DNA from: Haloferax namakaokahaiae
GTDB lineage: Archaea > Halobacteriota > Halobacteria > Halobacteriales > Haloferacaceae
Direction: 5' to 3'
Assembly: GCF_042663225.1 (NCBI RefSeq)
Contig: NZ_JBHTAA010000001.1
Location: 992,001 to 1,056,000, forward strand
Length of the DNA stretch: 64,000 nt
The stretch's first letter is position 1. Every line of letters starts with the position of its first letter. The notes beneath the pieces are model-generated. The model ran no database searches. It saw nothing but the letters and a program-made list of their open reading frames with translations, and had not been told where the DNA came from. Both the position numbers and the translations under genes were made by a program. Positions 48,917 to 57,526 of this stretch are shown here, one piece after another.

Positions 48917-51130
48917 TCAGTTGACGACCGCTTCTATCGACGCCTCCAGCGATTCGCATCGGAGCGACAGCGTGCCCGGTTCGAATCGACTCGTTCCGTC
49001 CGGCCGAACCACGTCGAAGGCGTCGGACGGAATCTCGAACTCGACGGTGGTCTCCTCTCCGGGAGCGAGCGAGACGCGTTCGAAGTCGAGGAGTTCCTCG
49101 ACGGGCGTCACGACAGAGGAGTAGTCGCGGCCGCCGAAGAGTTGGACGACTTCGTCGCCGGCGCGCTCGCCCGCGTTTTCGAGGGTGACCGAGACGGAGA
49201 GTTCCTCTCCTTCGAGTACGGCGTCCTCTGCGACGGCGAGGTCCTGGTACTCGAAGGTCGTATAGGAGAGTCCGTGGCCGAAGGCCCACAGCGGGTCGTA
49301 CGACGGGAGGTGTTCGTCGGGGCCGATAGGGTGCGGGTGGGGCAGGTAGTTGTGCCGGACGGGAAGGTGACCCTCCGAACGCGGGACCGAGATGGGAAGC
49401 TTTCCGCTGGGGTTGAGTTCGCCGAAGAGCGTCTCGGCGACTGCAATCCCGCCGTCTGCGCCGGGGTAGTAGGCCTGCACGATGGCATCGACGTGTTCGG
49501 CGGCCCACGAGACGGCGAGCGGGCGACCGGAGACGAGCACGAGCGCCGTCGGCGTGCCGGTCTCCACGACCGCTTCGAGGAGTTCCTGCTGGGCGTCCGG
49601 TAAGGTGAGTTGGGCGCGGTTCGGGAAGCGGTCGGTCGGGCCGTTCACGTCCTGCGGGCCGAACTCGTGGAGATACCAGTTCTCGCCGAGGACGACCACG
49701 GCGGCGTCGGCGTCTTCGGCGGCCGAGACGGCCGCATCGAGGTCGTCCGGGTCGTCGATTTTCGAACCCCGTTCGTAGGTGACCGACGTGTCGGCCGAGA
49801 CGACCGATTCGATGCCCTCGCGGACGGTCGTCCCGTCGAGTTCGTCGTTCTCTTTGAGGCTCCACCCACCGACCTGATGCGTGAGTTCGTCGGCGTTCGG
49901 GCCGGTCACGAGCACGTCGTCGAGGTCCTGGTCGAACGGGAGACGGTCGCTCTCGTTCTTCAGGAGCGTCATCGACTTCCGTGCCGCGTCGAGAGCGACG
50001 GCGCGGTTCTCGTCGGTGCCGAGCGTCGCGGCCGACTCGTCGGCATCGACGTACGGGTCGTCGAACAGGCCCACGTCGGCTTTGAGTTCGAGGACGCGAC
50101 GGACGGCAGTATCGACCACCGACTCGTTGAGTTGGCCGCTCTCGACCAGCGAGACGACGTGGTCCACGTGGTCGGTTTCGCCGAGCGAGTGTACGTCCAC
50201 GCCGGCGGTGAGCGACCGGAAGACGGACTCTCGCGGGGTCCGTGTGACGCGGTGGTCCCGGTGGAGCATGTCGATGCCGTTCCAGTCGGAGGCGACGTAG
50301 CCCTCGAAACCGAGTTCGTCGCGGAGGACCTGCGAGAGCCAGTAGCGCGACCCGTGCGACGGCTCGCCGTTGATGGAGTTGTAGCTGGGCATGATACCCT
50401 CGATGCCTTCGGCGATGACCTTCTCGAACGGTGGCAGGAAGTCGCGGTAGAGCGACGAGAGCGACTTGTCCACGGGCGAGGCGTCCTCGCCGCGCTCTGG
50501 TTCGCCGTAGGCCGGGAAGTGCTTCGCCATGGCCGCGACATCGACTGGCGCGCCGCGGATGCCGCGGGCCTTCGCCGACGCGAGTTCCCCACAGAGGGAC
50601 GGCGATTCGCCGAACGTCTCGAAGGTGCGGCCCCATCGGGGGTCGCGGGCGACGTCGCACGTCGGGCCGTAGGTGAGACTCGACCCGGTGGCGGCGACTT
50701 CGGTCGCCGTGACGGCACCGATTCGTTCGACGAGGTCGCGGTCGCGGGCCGCCGCGACACCGAGGTTGTGGGGAAACACCGTCGTCTCTTCGACGTAGGC
50801 GTTGCCGTGGATGGCGTCGATAGGGATGCAAATCGGGATGCCGAGGCGCGTCTCCTCGGTGGCGATTCGCTGGAGTTCGTTCGCAATCTCGACGACTTCC
50901 TCGGCGTCGCGGTGTGGCGACGCCCCGTACCCAAAGGGCGTCACGAAGCCGATTCCGTGGTCGCGGACCATCGATTCGGCGTCGTCGAGGGTTCGAGTCT
51001 CCTCCATCGTGCCGACGTAGGTGCCCGCGAGTTGACCGGCCTTCTCGCGGAGCGTCATCTCGCCGAGGAGCGTCTCGACGCGGTCGTCGGTCTCGTCAAT
51101 CTGCGTCATCTGTGTTTCGTGAGTTGTCAT
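48917..51130 (-). CDS. Glycoside hydrolase family 3 (beta-glucosidase/xylosidase-like)
   Basis: This 737-residue enzyme removes terminal beta-linked sugars. The N-terminal barrel has IPIDAIHGN (100s), TYGPTCDVARDPRWGRTFE, AKHFPAYGEPERGEDAS and the nucleophile Asp282 in GYVASDWNGID. The C-terminal domain has VVVLGENWYLHEFG and a fibronectin-like end with FEYQDLAVAE. No signal peptide is visible, so it works in the cytoplasm or is exported by another route. It is the last gene of the minus-strand glycan cluster, 132 bases after the preceding gene, and could process its product or import-derived sugars. Confidence 0.92.
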   Translation of the reverse strand: MTTHETQMTQIDETDDRVETLLGEMTLREKAGQLAGTYVGTMEETRTLDDAESMVRDHGIGFVTPFGYGASPHRDAEEVVEIANELQRIATEETRLGIPICIPIDAIHGNAYVEETTVFPHNLGVAAARDRDLVERIGAVTATEVAATGSSLTYGPTCDVARDPRWGRTFETFGESPSLCGELASAKARGIRGAPVDVAAMAKHFPAYGEPERGEDASPVDKSLSSLYRDFLPPFEKVIAEGIEGIMPSYNSINGEPSHGSRYWLSQVLRDELGFEGYVASDWNGIDMLHRDHRVTRTPRESVFRSLTAGVDVHSLGETDHVDHVVSLVESGQLNESVVDTAVRRVLELKADVGLFDDPYVDADESAATLGTDENRAVALDAARKSMTLLKNESDRLPFDQDLDDVLVTGPNADELTHQVGGWSLKENDELDGTTVREGIESVVSADTSVTYERGSKIDDPDDLDAAVSAAEDADAAVVVLGENWYLHEFGPQDVNGPTDRFPNRAQLTLPDAQQELLEAVVETGTPTALVLVSGRPLAVSWAAEHVDAIVQAYYPGADGGIAVAETLFGELNPSGKLPISVPRSEGHLPVRHNYLPHPHPIGPDEHLPSYDPLWAFGHGLSYTTFEYQDLAVAEDAVLEGEELSVSVTLENAGERAGDEVVQLFGGRDYSSVVTPVEELLDFERVSLAPGEETTVEFEIPSDAFDVVRPDGTSRFEPGTLSLRCESLEASIEAVVN

Positions 51131-51188
51131 ACGTTCGTCGTGTTTGTAGTCGTCCCGCTTGCGGCATCGGTCACGGGCAACGTAGCAA

Positions 51189-51250
51189 CAGTCGTCACTG
51201 CAGTCACAGTCGTCACTGAGGTCACAATCGTCAACGCAGTCACAGTCGGC
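51189..51250. repeat. Short 18-bp tandem repeats between two genes
   Basis: The sequence repeats with an 18-base period (units at about 51183, 51201, 51219 and 51237, sharing CAGTCACAGTCGTCACTG-like bases). It lies in the 132-base gap between the GH3 gene and the upstream membrane protein gene. I see no gene or hairpin in it. Confidence 0.55.
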
Positions 51251-51262
51251 GTCCGCGAGAGT

Positions 51263-53122
51263 CTACTCGACGGCGACTCGCCGCCCCAGAAGCGCCGCCG
51301 CACCCAGTGAGACGAGACATCCCACTGTCAGAGCGAGTCGCGGAACGCGCGGACCCATTCGCGGCCACGGCTCCTCGCCGTGGTCGAAGGCGAGGTTCTC
51401 GTACACCGTGATATCGTCGCGCTCGAAGACGACGGAGAAGTCCGAGTGAGACTCCAGCCAGTCGTACTGCCGGTAATCGGCTTCGTGGGCGAGGACGACG
51501 TACCGAACTCCGACCGACGCCAGTTGGTCGCCGAACGTCGGGTCGCTCGGCGATTCGAGCGCCTCGCGGACGCGCGTGTGCGTCGGGTCGGTCGCGTGGC
51601 TCTCGATACCGCCGATTTCGAGGTTTCTTCCTTCGACGACCGGTCGGTCGAAGTAGATCGAGGCCGGCGTGGCGATTCGTCGCTCGGTCCACGAAAACGT
51701 CAGATACTGGTGCCACGGGAGAAAGAGCGCCCGGCCCGTACCGTCGGTCCCCATCGCGTCGTTCGCGTCGTCCCACGACGCCGGATACGTCGTCGTATCG
51801 AGTTGTCCCGAGAAGCCCGCGAACATCGGCGCGGTGTAGGCGAGCGGTGACAACACGAGGAGTGCGACGAGCGCGAGAATCGTGAGACGGACGGTGTCGC
51901 GCCGGGGAGAGAGCGCCGCGAGACCCGACCGATGCTCTGGAAGGAGGGTATCGACACCGCGACTCCCGAGGACGGCGTAGGCCAACACCAACAGCCCCGC
52001 GAACTTCTGCGTGTCGCGCATCCCGCGGAAAAGTGGGATTACGTCGAACAGGGTTCGAACGAGGGGTTCGGAAAGGGCCGTGCTCACGCCGAGACTCAGC
52101 ACGAATCCGACTACTCCGGCGAGGGCGAGGCCGCGAACCGTGGCATCTCGCCAGTGGTGGACGAGACCGGTGAGCGTACAGAACACCACGCCAGCGAACA
52201 GGAGACCGACGACCCACGTCGGGAGGAGTTCGAACGACGTGGTCGCCGCGCCGCGCCAGAAACCGTACAGCATCGCCACCGAGAGCGGGACGTTGCCGGC
52301 GACGGTACCGCGGGCGCTGAACACGGATAAATCGGTACCAGAGATGGACGAGAGGTGGCTCCCGCCAGCGAACGTGGCACTGGCGGCCGGAACGAGCCAA
52401 TACGCGTTCACCGCCGCGGCGACGAGGCAGAACGTGCCGAATCGGCGGGCGTGCCTCCGTACGGCGTCGGTCCACGCGAATCCAGCCTCCCACGCGACGG
52501 AGGTGACTCGAACGTCCCACAGACAGCATCCGGCGAGTGCGACGAGCACCGTCGCGTGCGGGTCGAAGACGCTGACGAGGGTCGTCCAGCCGACGGCGCG
52601 GGCGAGCGAGCCATCGGACTCGGAATCGACGTACTCGTCGAACGCGACGACCGCCAGCGGGACGAAGGCGTAGCCCAAGAGGAAGTACCAGTGGCCGGCG
52701 AGGAGGCGGACGTAGACGAACGGGTTGATGGCGTAGAGCGTCCCCGCGAACAGCATCGCGGCGCGCGCTCGCGTGTGCGACTCACAAGCTACGTACATCG
52801 ACAAGCCGGCACAGATGGGAATCGACAGCAGGACGAGTTTCTGAATCACCCAATCGTCGAGGACGAGCGCGAGCGCGTCGAGGGCGACGAGAAACGGGAG
52901 TCTGCCGTAGTACAGCGGTCCTTTGGTGTGCAGACCGAACCGGAGGTAGTCGGCGTTCGGCGCGAAAATCATGTCCAACGAGAGGACGTATCCCGGTCGC
53001 AACAGCGGGTAGAAGACGAGGAGGCTCAGTACGGTAAAGTACGCCGCGGGGAGGGCGTATCGGGGTGAACGACCGCGTATTCGCTCCGTGAAATCGGCGA
53101 CGAACGCGGTCTGTCGGCTCAT
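51263..53122 (-). CDS. Polytopic membrane protein, probable GT-C-type glycosyltransferase
   Basis: This 619-residue protein has about 12 membrane helices and a soluble C-terminal domain of about 150 residues. The early loop LSLDMIFAPNADYL contains the acidic residue expected of GT-C enzymes that use lipid-linked sugars. Later loops contain NPFVYVRLLAGHWYF and RGMRDTQKFAGLL. ATG at 53120-53122 overlaps the upstream stop (ATGA). It would act at the outer face, adding sugars to a lipid-linked or protein-linked glycan. The exact family is unknown. Confidence 0.7.
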   Translation of the reverse strand: MSRQTAFVADFTERIRGRSPRYALPAAYFTVLSLLVFYPLLRPGYVLSLDMIFAPNADYLRFGLHTKGPLYYGRLPFLVALDALALVLDDWVIQKLVLLSIPICAGLSMYVACESHTRARAAMLFAGTLYAINPFVYVRLLAGHWYFLLGYAFVPLAVVAFDEYVDSESDGSLARAVGWTTLVSVFDPHATVLVALAGCCLWDVRVTSVAWEAGFAWTDAVRRHARRFGTFCLVAAAVNAYWLVPAASATFAGGSHLSSISGTDLSVFSARGTVAGNVPLSVAMLYGFWRGAATTSFELLPTWVVGLLFAGVVFCTLTGLVHHWRDATVRGLALAGVVGFVLSLGVSTALSEPLVRTLFDVIPLFRGMRDTQKFAGLLVLAYAVLGSRGVDTLLPEHRSGLAALSPRRDTVRLTILALVALLVLSPLAYTAPMFAGFSGQLDTTTYPASWDDANDAMGTDGTGRALFLPWHQYLTFSWTERRIATPASIYFDRPVVEGRNLEIGGIESHATDPTHTRVREALESPSDPTFGDQLASVGVRYVVLAHEADYRQYDWLESHSDFSVVFERDDITVYENLAFDHGEEPWPRMGPRVPRLALTVGCLVSLGAAALLGRRVAVE

Positions 53123-55905
53123 AGCCGCGCGCGGTCCCACTGCCGAGCGCGACGGCGGCGTTTTCTGACGGAGATGACGCCGAGCGCGCCCAGTGTGAGC
53201 ACCCAGCTACCGGCCCACGCGTTCACGACCCAGCGACGAATCGTGCCGCCGGTCCACCGAATCTCGGACGGTTGGGCGTCGATGTAGCCGTTCGCCCAGC
53301 CGTAGGCGCGGAAGTGAGTGGCGTCTTCCGGTCCCTCCCAGCGTTCGTCGTAGGAGGTGTAGAGCACCGTCACCGGTCGGTCGTCGAACTCGCCTTCGAC
53401 CCAGTAGTCGAGGACGACTCCGTCCGGGTGGTCGAAGGTGACCGCGCGGGCATCCTCGGGAACCACGTCGTCGAGTTCGTCGTCCGAGAGGAGCACACCG
53501 ACGCCCTGCCGGTAGTCTTCGTCGTAGACGAGTTCGCCATCGAGGACCGTCTCGGCGTCGCGGATGCGAACGTCCGGGTCAACTTGGGCCGCCTCGCTGT
53601 CGTTCAAATTGACGCCGACGGCGAGGCCGACCGATTCGTTCGACTGCCTCCCGTCGATGACGACGCCCGGAACCGCATCGGTGTTGCTGGCGAACCCGAC
53701 GTCACGTGGATACGTGGTCTCGCGGAGCGCCACTCGGTCGATGTGGACGCGCGTCGAATTGGGTCGGATGCGAATCGAGAGCGTCGAACCCTGTGCGACG
53801 ACGGTCTGCGGCGTGTCGTCGAGCGCGTAACTCTCGCGTTCGACGAGGTTCTCGGCCGAGCGCGTTCCGTTGTACCAGTAGAGGAAGACGTTTCCAGAAC
53901 CGGCGGCGTCGAGCGTGAGTTCGTAGGGTTGGCCCCGGCTCACGCCGGTCTCCTGGGCGATTGGGTAGATGTCGCCCGATTCGGTCACCATCTCGACGGC
54001 GTGGCCGTCTGTGGTGTTGACGACGGTGGTCTGGGTTCCGTTCTCGCCGTCCCACGACCACCAGCCTTCGAGTCCGTCGTCGAAGTCGCCGTTGGCGACG
54101 AGGTTCGGCCCGTCGGGGTCGATGGTATCGGGCGATTCGGGGTAGTAGAGTCGGTGGACGCCTTCCGACGTTTCGATTCGCTCGTGGTCGGTCGCATCCC
54201 TGACGCGGTAGACGGTGTACTCGCCCGAGGTGTAGGCGTAGTCGTAGCCGGCGCTCTCGTTGAGCGCGGCGTTGTAGTCTTCCGGCGACCCCCAGAGCCA
54301 CGGTGCACCCCACCGTTCGACCACGCGCGGTTCTCCGAAGGTGATGTCCTCCGGCGGGTCGGACTCGACGACGACGTATTTCACGCCCTGTCGTGCGAGT
54401 TGAGGGCGGACCGACTCGGGGTCGTCGGTGAACTCGGAGAACAACCGCGAGACGTACTCGGTGTTCTGGATGCCGTGGAGGACGCCGCCGCTCTTGATGC
54501 CGAGGTGATTGGGGTAGGCGTGTCGCAGGCGAAGTTGGGTCGTGTAGCCGTACGGCACCCACATGACGGTCCCGTCCAGATTCTCGGTGAGTTCGGTCTG
54601 TTCCTGCGGGACGTAGTAGCCGTCGCCGCGAATCTCTTCGAGACCCAGCGCGCCCGACGCGGGCGCGGCGTACGCCAGCAGCGCGAGCATGACGAGACCG
54701 ACGACGAGCGCGTTGTTTCGCATCTCGGCACCGCCGTCGGTGAGCGCGAGACGCGAGCGCGCCGACGTGGTCTTCGGCCAGCCAACGCGATTTTTCGGCC
54801 CGGAGAGGGCGGTTTCGAGACCCGCACCGAACAGGATGCTCAGACAGACCAGCAGCGGGTATTGCAGTTTCACCGGGTTGCGGAGCGACCAAACGGGCGG
54901 AAACACCTCGAAGAGGAACGTCGTCGCGCCGTACTTGGTCAGTACCATGAACGCGATGATGCTCCCGGCGATGCCGTAGTAGACGTGGAGACGGCGCTGG
55001 CGAACGGCGAGGAGGGCGATGCCCGGAATGACCAGGCCGACGAGCATCGCGGGGTCGGTGTTGTATCCGAGTTTGTTCATCGCCATCACGCCGTGGTTGC
55101 CCGCGAGGCGAGCGACCGAGAGGACGCTGGCTTCGGTGTAGTTCCACGCGAGGGTGGTCTCCAAGACGCTCTGGCCGGAACTGAATCCGAGCGCGCGCTG
55201 GAGCATGTGGTGGACGCTCGGCAGCGACAACAGGACGCCGAGCACGCCCGAGACGCAGAGTTTCAGGATAGTTCGCGGCGCGTCGCGGGCGCGGTAGACG
55301 AGGTAGCCCGCGAAGGGCGCGACCATCCAGAAGCCCAGCCACGGACTGACCGTCGTCGCCCCGAAGACGGCCCCCGTCTTCAGCGTCGCCTCCCACCCGT
55401 CGGTATCGACGATATCGTACAGGTAATGCAAGAGGAGCGGGAGTGCGGCGTAGCCGATGAGCGCCGCCATGCCGCCGTTGACGAACTCGCCGATGGTCAG
55501 CGGGTTGATGGCGTAGACGAACGCCGCGAGGTGCCGAACCGGAATCGACCCGACGAATCGCCGGGCGAACACCACGAACGCGAGGTAGCCCATCGGGAGG
55601 AACGACAGGAACAGGAGGTTCTGTGCGAGCACGCCGCCGACGAGCGTCACCGCGCCCATATAGAGCGGGAGGACGTGGTAGATGTACGAAAAGCCCAGTC
55701 CTTGTTCGACCCACACCTCGGTGAACTTCTCGATGCCACCCGTGCCGTAGAACGGCGGGAAGTCGCCGAACGTGTACAGTTGCCCGATGGTGATGCCGCG
55801 GAGCAAGTAGGCGTAAACGAGGAGGAAGACGGCGAAACACAGTGCGTGGACGTGTCTCGGAGCGATTCGAGGGTGTCCGCGCAAGTCGTCGAGTCGCCGG
55901 GTCAT
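53119..55905 (-). CDS. Large membrane protein with C-terminal carbohydrate-binding-like domain
   Basis: This 928-residue protein has an N-terminal membrane part (helices to about residue 420) with FGDFPPFYGTGGIEKFTEV in the first outer loop, then a large extracytoplasmic region and a last helix near 890-915. The outer part contains VANGDFDDGLEGWWSWDGE, a start typical of carbohydrate-binding beta-sandwich domains, ending at about 720. It resembles the GT-C neighbour in overall plan. Stop and next ATG overlap by 4 bases. I infer an oligosaccharide polymerase or transferase; function is not proven. Confidence 0.7.
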   Translation of the reverse strand: MTRRLDDLRGHPRIAPRHVHALCFAVFLLVYAYLLRGITIGQLYTFGDFPPFYGTGGIEKFTEVWVEQGLGFSYIYHVLPLYMGAVTLVGGVLAQNLLFLSFLPMGYLAFVVFARRFVGSIPVRHLAAFVYAINPLTIGEFVNGGMAALIGYAALPLLLHYLYDIVDTDGWEATLKTGAVFGATTVSPWLGFWMVAPFAGYLVYRARDAPRTILKLCVSGVLGVLLSLPSVHHMLQRALGFSSGQSVLETTLAWNYTEASVLSVARLAGNHGVMAMNKLGYNTDPAMLVGLVIPGIALLAVRQRRLHVYYGIAGSIIAFMVLTKYGATTFLFEVFPPVWSLRNPVKLQYPLLVCLSILFGAGLETALSGPKNRVGWPKTTSARSRLALTDGGAEMRNNALVVGLVMLALLAYAAPASGALGLEEIRGDGYYVPQEQTELTENLDGTVMWVPYGYTTQLRLRHAYPNHLGIKSGGVLHGIQNTEYVSRLFSEFTDDPESVRPQLARQGVKYVVVESDPPEDITFGEPRVVERWGAPWLWGSPEDYNAALNESAGYDYAYTSGEYTVYRVRDATDHERIETSEGVHRLYYPESPDTIDPDGPNLVANGDFDDGLEGWWSWDGENGTQTTVVNTTDGHAVEMVTESGDIYPIAQETGVSRGQPYELTLDAAGSGNVFLYWYNGTRSAENLVERESYALDDTPQTVVAQGSTLSIRIRPNSTRVHIDRVALRETTYPRDVGFASNTDAVPGVVIDGRQSNESVGLAVGVNLNDSEAAQVDPDVRIRDAETVLDGELVYDEDYRQGVGVLLSDDELDDVVPEDARAVTFDHPDGVVLDYWVEGEFDDRPVTVLYTSYDERWEGPEDATHFRAYGWANGYIDAQPSEIRWTGGTIRRWVVNAWAGSWVLTLGALGVISVRKRRRRARQWDRARL

Positions 55906-57402
55906 CTACAGGTAGCCGAGGTTCTTGAGTTTCTCTTCGACGGCCGCGTCGTGTTCGACGACGCGCTCGACGTTGCGGTCGGTGGGCACGTCCCGGCGTT
56001 GGCTGTTCGACCCGAGCAGACCGGTGCTCTCGCCGCGCATGCCTTCGGGGATGTCGATACCGAAGCCGTCGAGAATCGTCGGCGCGAGGTCGTAGAGTCT
56101 CGGTTCGTCGAACTCGACGTCTTCCACGTCCGGACCGCGAGCGGTGAGAATCCCGTTGCGGCGGTGGTGGGCGGTATTGTGGTGTCGCCAGTCGCCGTCG
56201 TACTCGAACAGCACGCCGGGCTTGACGATGTCGCTGATGCCGTAGTCGGTGTGTTTGATGACGAGGTCGGGCACCCGCACGTCGGCGTCGGGGTAGACGT
56301 TCTCGCCGTAGTACACCTCGTCGATGATTTTCTCGCCGTGTCTGTCGGTGACTTCGAGGAGTTTACTCCGAATCTCGTCCGCGACGGCTTTGTTTCGGGT
56401 GTAGATGAGCGGCGCGAGCGCGACGGCGTCGGCCTCCCAGTCGATTTTGTCCTGTAAGCCCTCCAGTTTCCGGTTCCCGGGCATCTGGCGAGCGACTTTT
56501 CGGAGGAAGCTCTCGGGGAGCGTTTCGAGGACGAGACCCGAGAGTCGGAGTTTCTGCATGAGCGCCAGCGACCGGTCGTAGTCCAGTCCGACGAGTCCGA
56601 ACAGGTCGCCGAAGTCGAAGCCGTCGTCGTCGATGTGGATGTAGCCCTCCTGTTCGAGCCACGTGTTGAGGTAGAACCGCCCCTCCGTGTAGCCGAATCC
56701 GTGGTCGGACATGAGGACGACGTTCCAGTCGTCGCCCAACTGGTCGAGGAACCACGCGAGTTTCTCGTCCACCGACTCCCAGAACGACTTGCACACTGGC
56801 GAGTCCCACTCGGTGTGCTGGACCGTGTCGGTGAGATAGAGCGTCGTGTGGACGAAATCGGCCGTCTCGGTGAAGCCGAGCGCTGTCTGGAGTTTCGTCT
56901 CGACCGAATCGACCGCCTCGTCGATGTCGTCGGGGTCGCGCGAGAGGTAGTAGTCGGGGAGGATGGTGTACCCGTTGCGGTCGAGGGTGCGCCCGAGTTC
57001 GGCGGGGCGGGTGTAATCTTCCTGTTTGCCCGAGAAGGGACCGCTGATTTGCCACCCGTCGATATCGCGCGGCGGGTACGTCGTCGGCATGTTGACGACG
57101 GCGCTCTTGTGGCCGTGTTCGCCGAGGTAGTCCCAGAGTTCGCGCGTCGTGAACGACTCGTTCGTGACGGTCTTGAAGCGCTCTTCCTCGAAGTCGGGTT
57201 CGACGAAGGTGAACACGCCGAGGTCGCCGGGGTTCATCCCCGTCGAGTAGACCTTCCACGCCGGCATCGACAGCGGCGGAATACAGCTATCGAGCGTCGT
57301 CCGTCGCTCTTCGGCGAAGGACTTGATGGTCGGCAGGTCGTCGAGCCACGGGTCCAGTAGGTCCCACGTGGCACCATCGAGACCGACGACGCAGACTTTC
57401 AT
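55906..57402 (-). CDS. Alkaline phosphatase superfamily phosphodiesterase-type hydrolase
   Basis: This 498-residue protein has the superfamily metal sites: MKVCVVGLDGATWD at the start (first metal Asp), PPLSMPAWKVYSTG (nucleophile region, with Ser/Thr), LYLTDTVQHTEWD and VVLMSDHGFG. It is the type I phosphodiesterase/nucleotide pyrophosphatase shape and has no signal peptide. It ends in KLKNLGYL, and the sulfatase-like protein two genes upstream ends in RLEDLGYV, so the two are related. It may add, remove or move a phosphate or sulfate group on glycan precursors. The start codon overlaps the stop of the 38-codon ORF. Confidence 0.82.
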   Translation of the reverse strand: MKVCVVGLDGATWDLLDPWLDDLPTIKSFAEERRTTLDSCIPPLSMPAWKVYSTGMNPGDLGVFTFVEPDFEEERFKTVTNESFTTRELWDYLGEHGHKSAVVNMPTTYPPRDIDGWQISGPFSGKQEDYTRPAELGRTLDRNGYTILPDYYLSRDPDDIDEAVDSVETKLQTALGFTETADFVHTTLYLTDTVQHTEWDSPVCKSFWESVDEKLAWFLDQLGDDWNVVLMSDHGFGYTEGRFYLNTWLEQEGYIHIDDDGFDFGDLFGLVGLDYDRSLALMQKLRLSGLVLETLPESFLRKVARQMPGNRKLEGLQDKIDWEADAVALAPLIYTRNKAVADEIRSKLLEVTDRHGEKIIDEVYYGENVYPDADVRVPDLVIKHTDYGISDIVKPGVLFEYDGDWRHHNTAHHRRNGILTARGPDVEDVEFDEPRLYDLAPTILDGFGIDIPEGMRGESTGLLGSNSQRRDVPTDRNVERVVEHDAAVEEKLKNLGYL

Positions 57403-57515
57403 CCGCGCACCTCGGTCGGGTCGGCGGTAGTCGCCCGTGGGGTATTCGTCGTGCGGTTCTCGTGGGTGTTCGTCGTTCGGTTCTCGTGATTCGTGGTCGT
57501 GTGTTGGTGTTGCAT
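57399..57515 (-). CDS. Possible 38-residue peptide with HENRTTNT repeats
   Basis: A short ORF, MQHQHTTTNHENRTTNTHEN and 18 further residues, repeats NHENRTTNT/HENRTTNT twice from a 24-bp direct DNA repeat. It starts 11 bases after the upstream stop and its stop overlaps the downstream ATG (ATGA), as do other genes of the cluster. If translated, it could be a leader or coupling peptide. It may also be only a spacer with simple repeats. Confidence 0.4.
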   Translation of the reverse strand: MQHQHTTTNHENRTTNTHENRTTNTPRATTADPTEVRG

Positions 57516-57526
57516 TGGGTCGAAAT

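Noticed and set aside
53272..56457. Very long open frame on the plus strand opposite the glycan cluster
   Set aside because: It mirrors two real membrane/AP-superfamily genes on the minus strand; high GC and avoidance of TTA/CTA/TCA codons keep the antisense frame open. Its protein has no family-like motifs.
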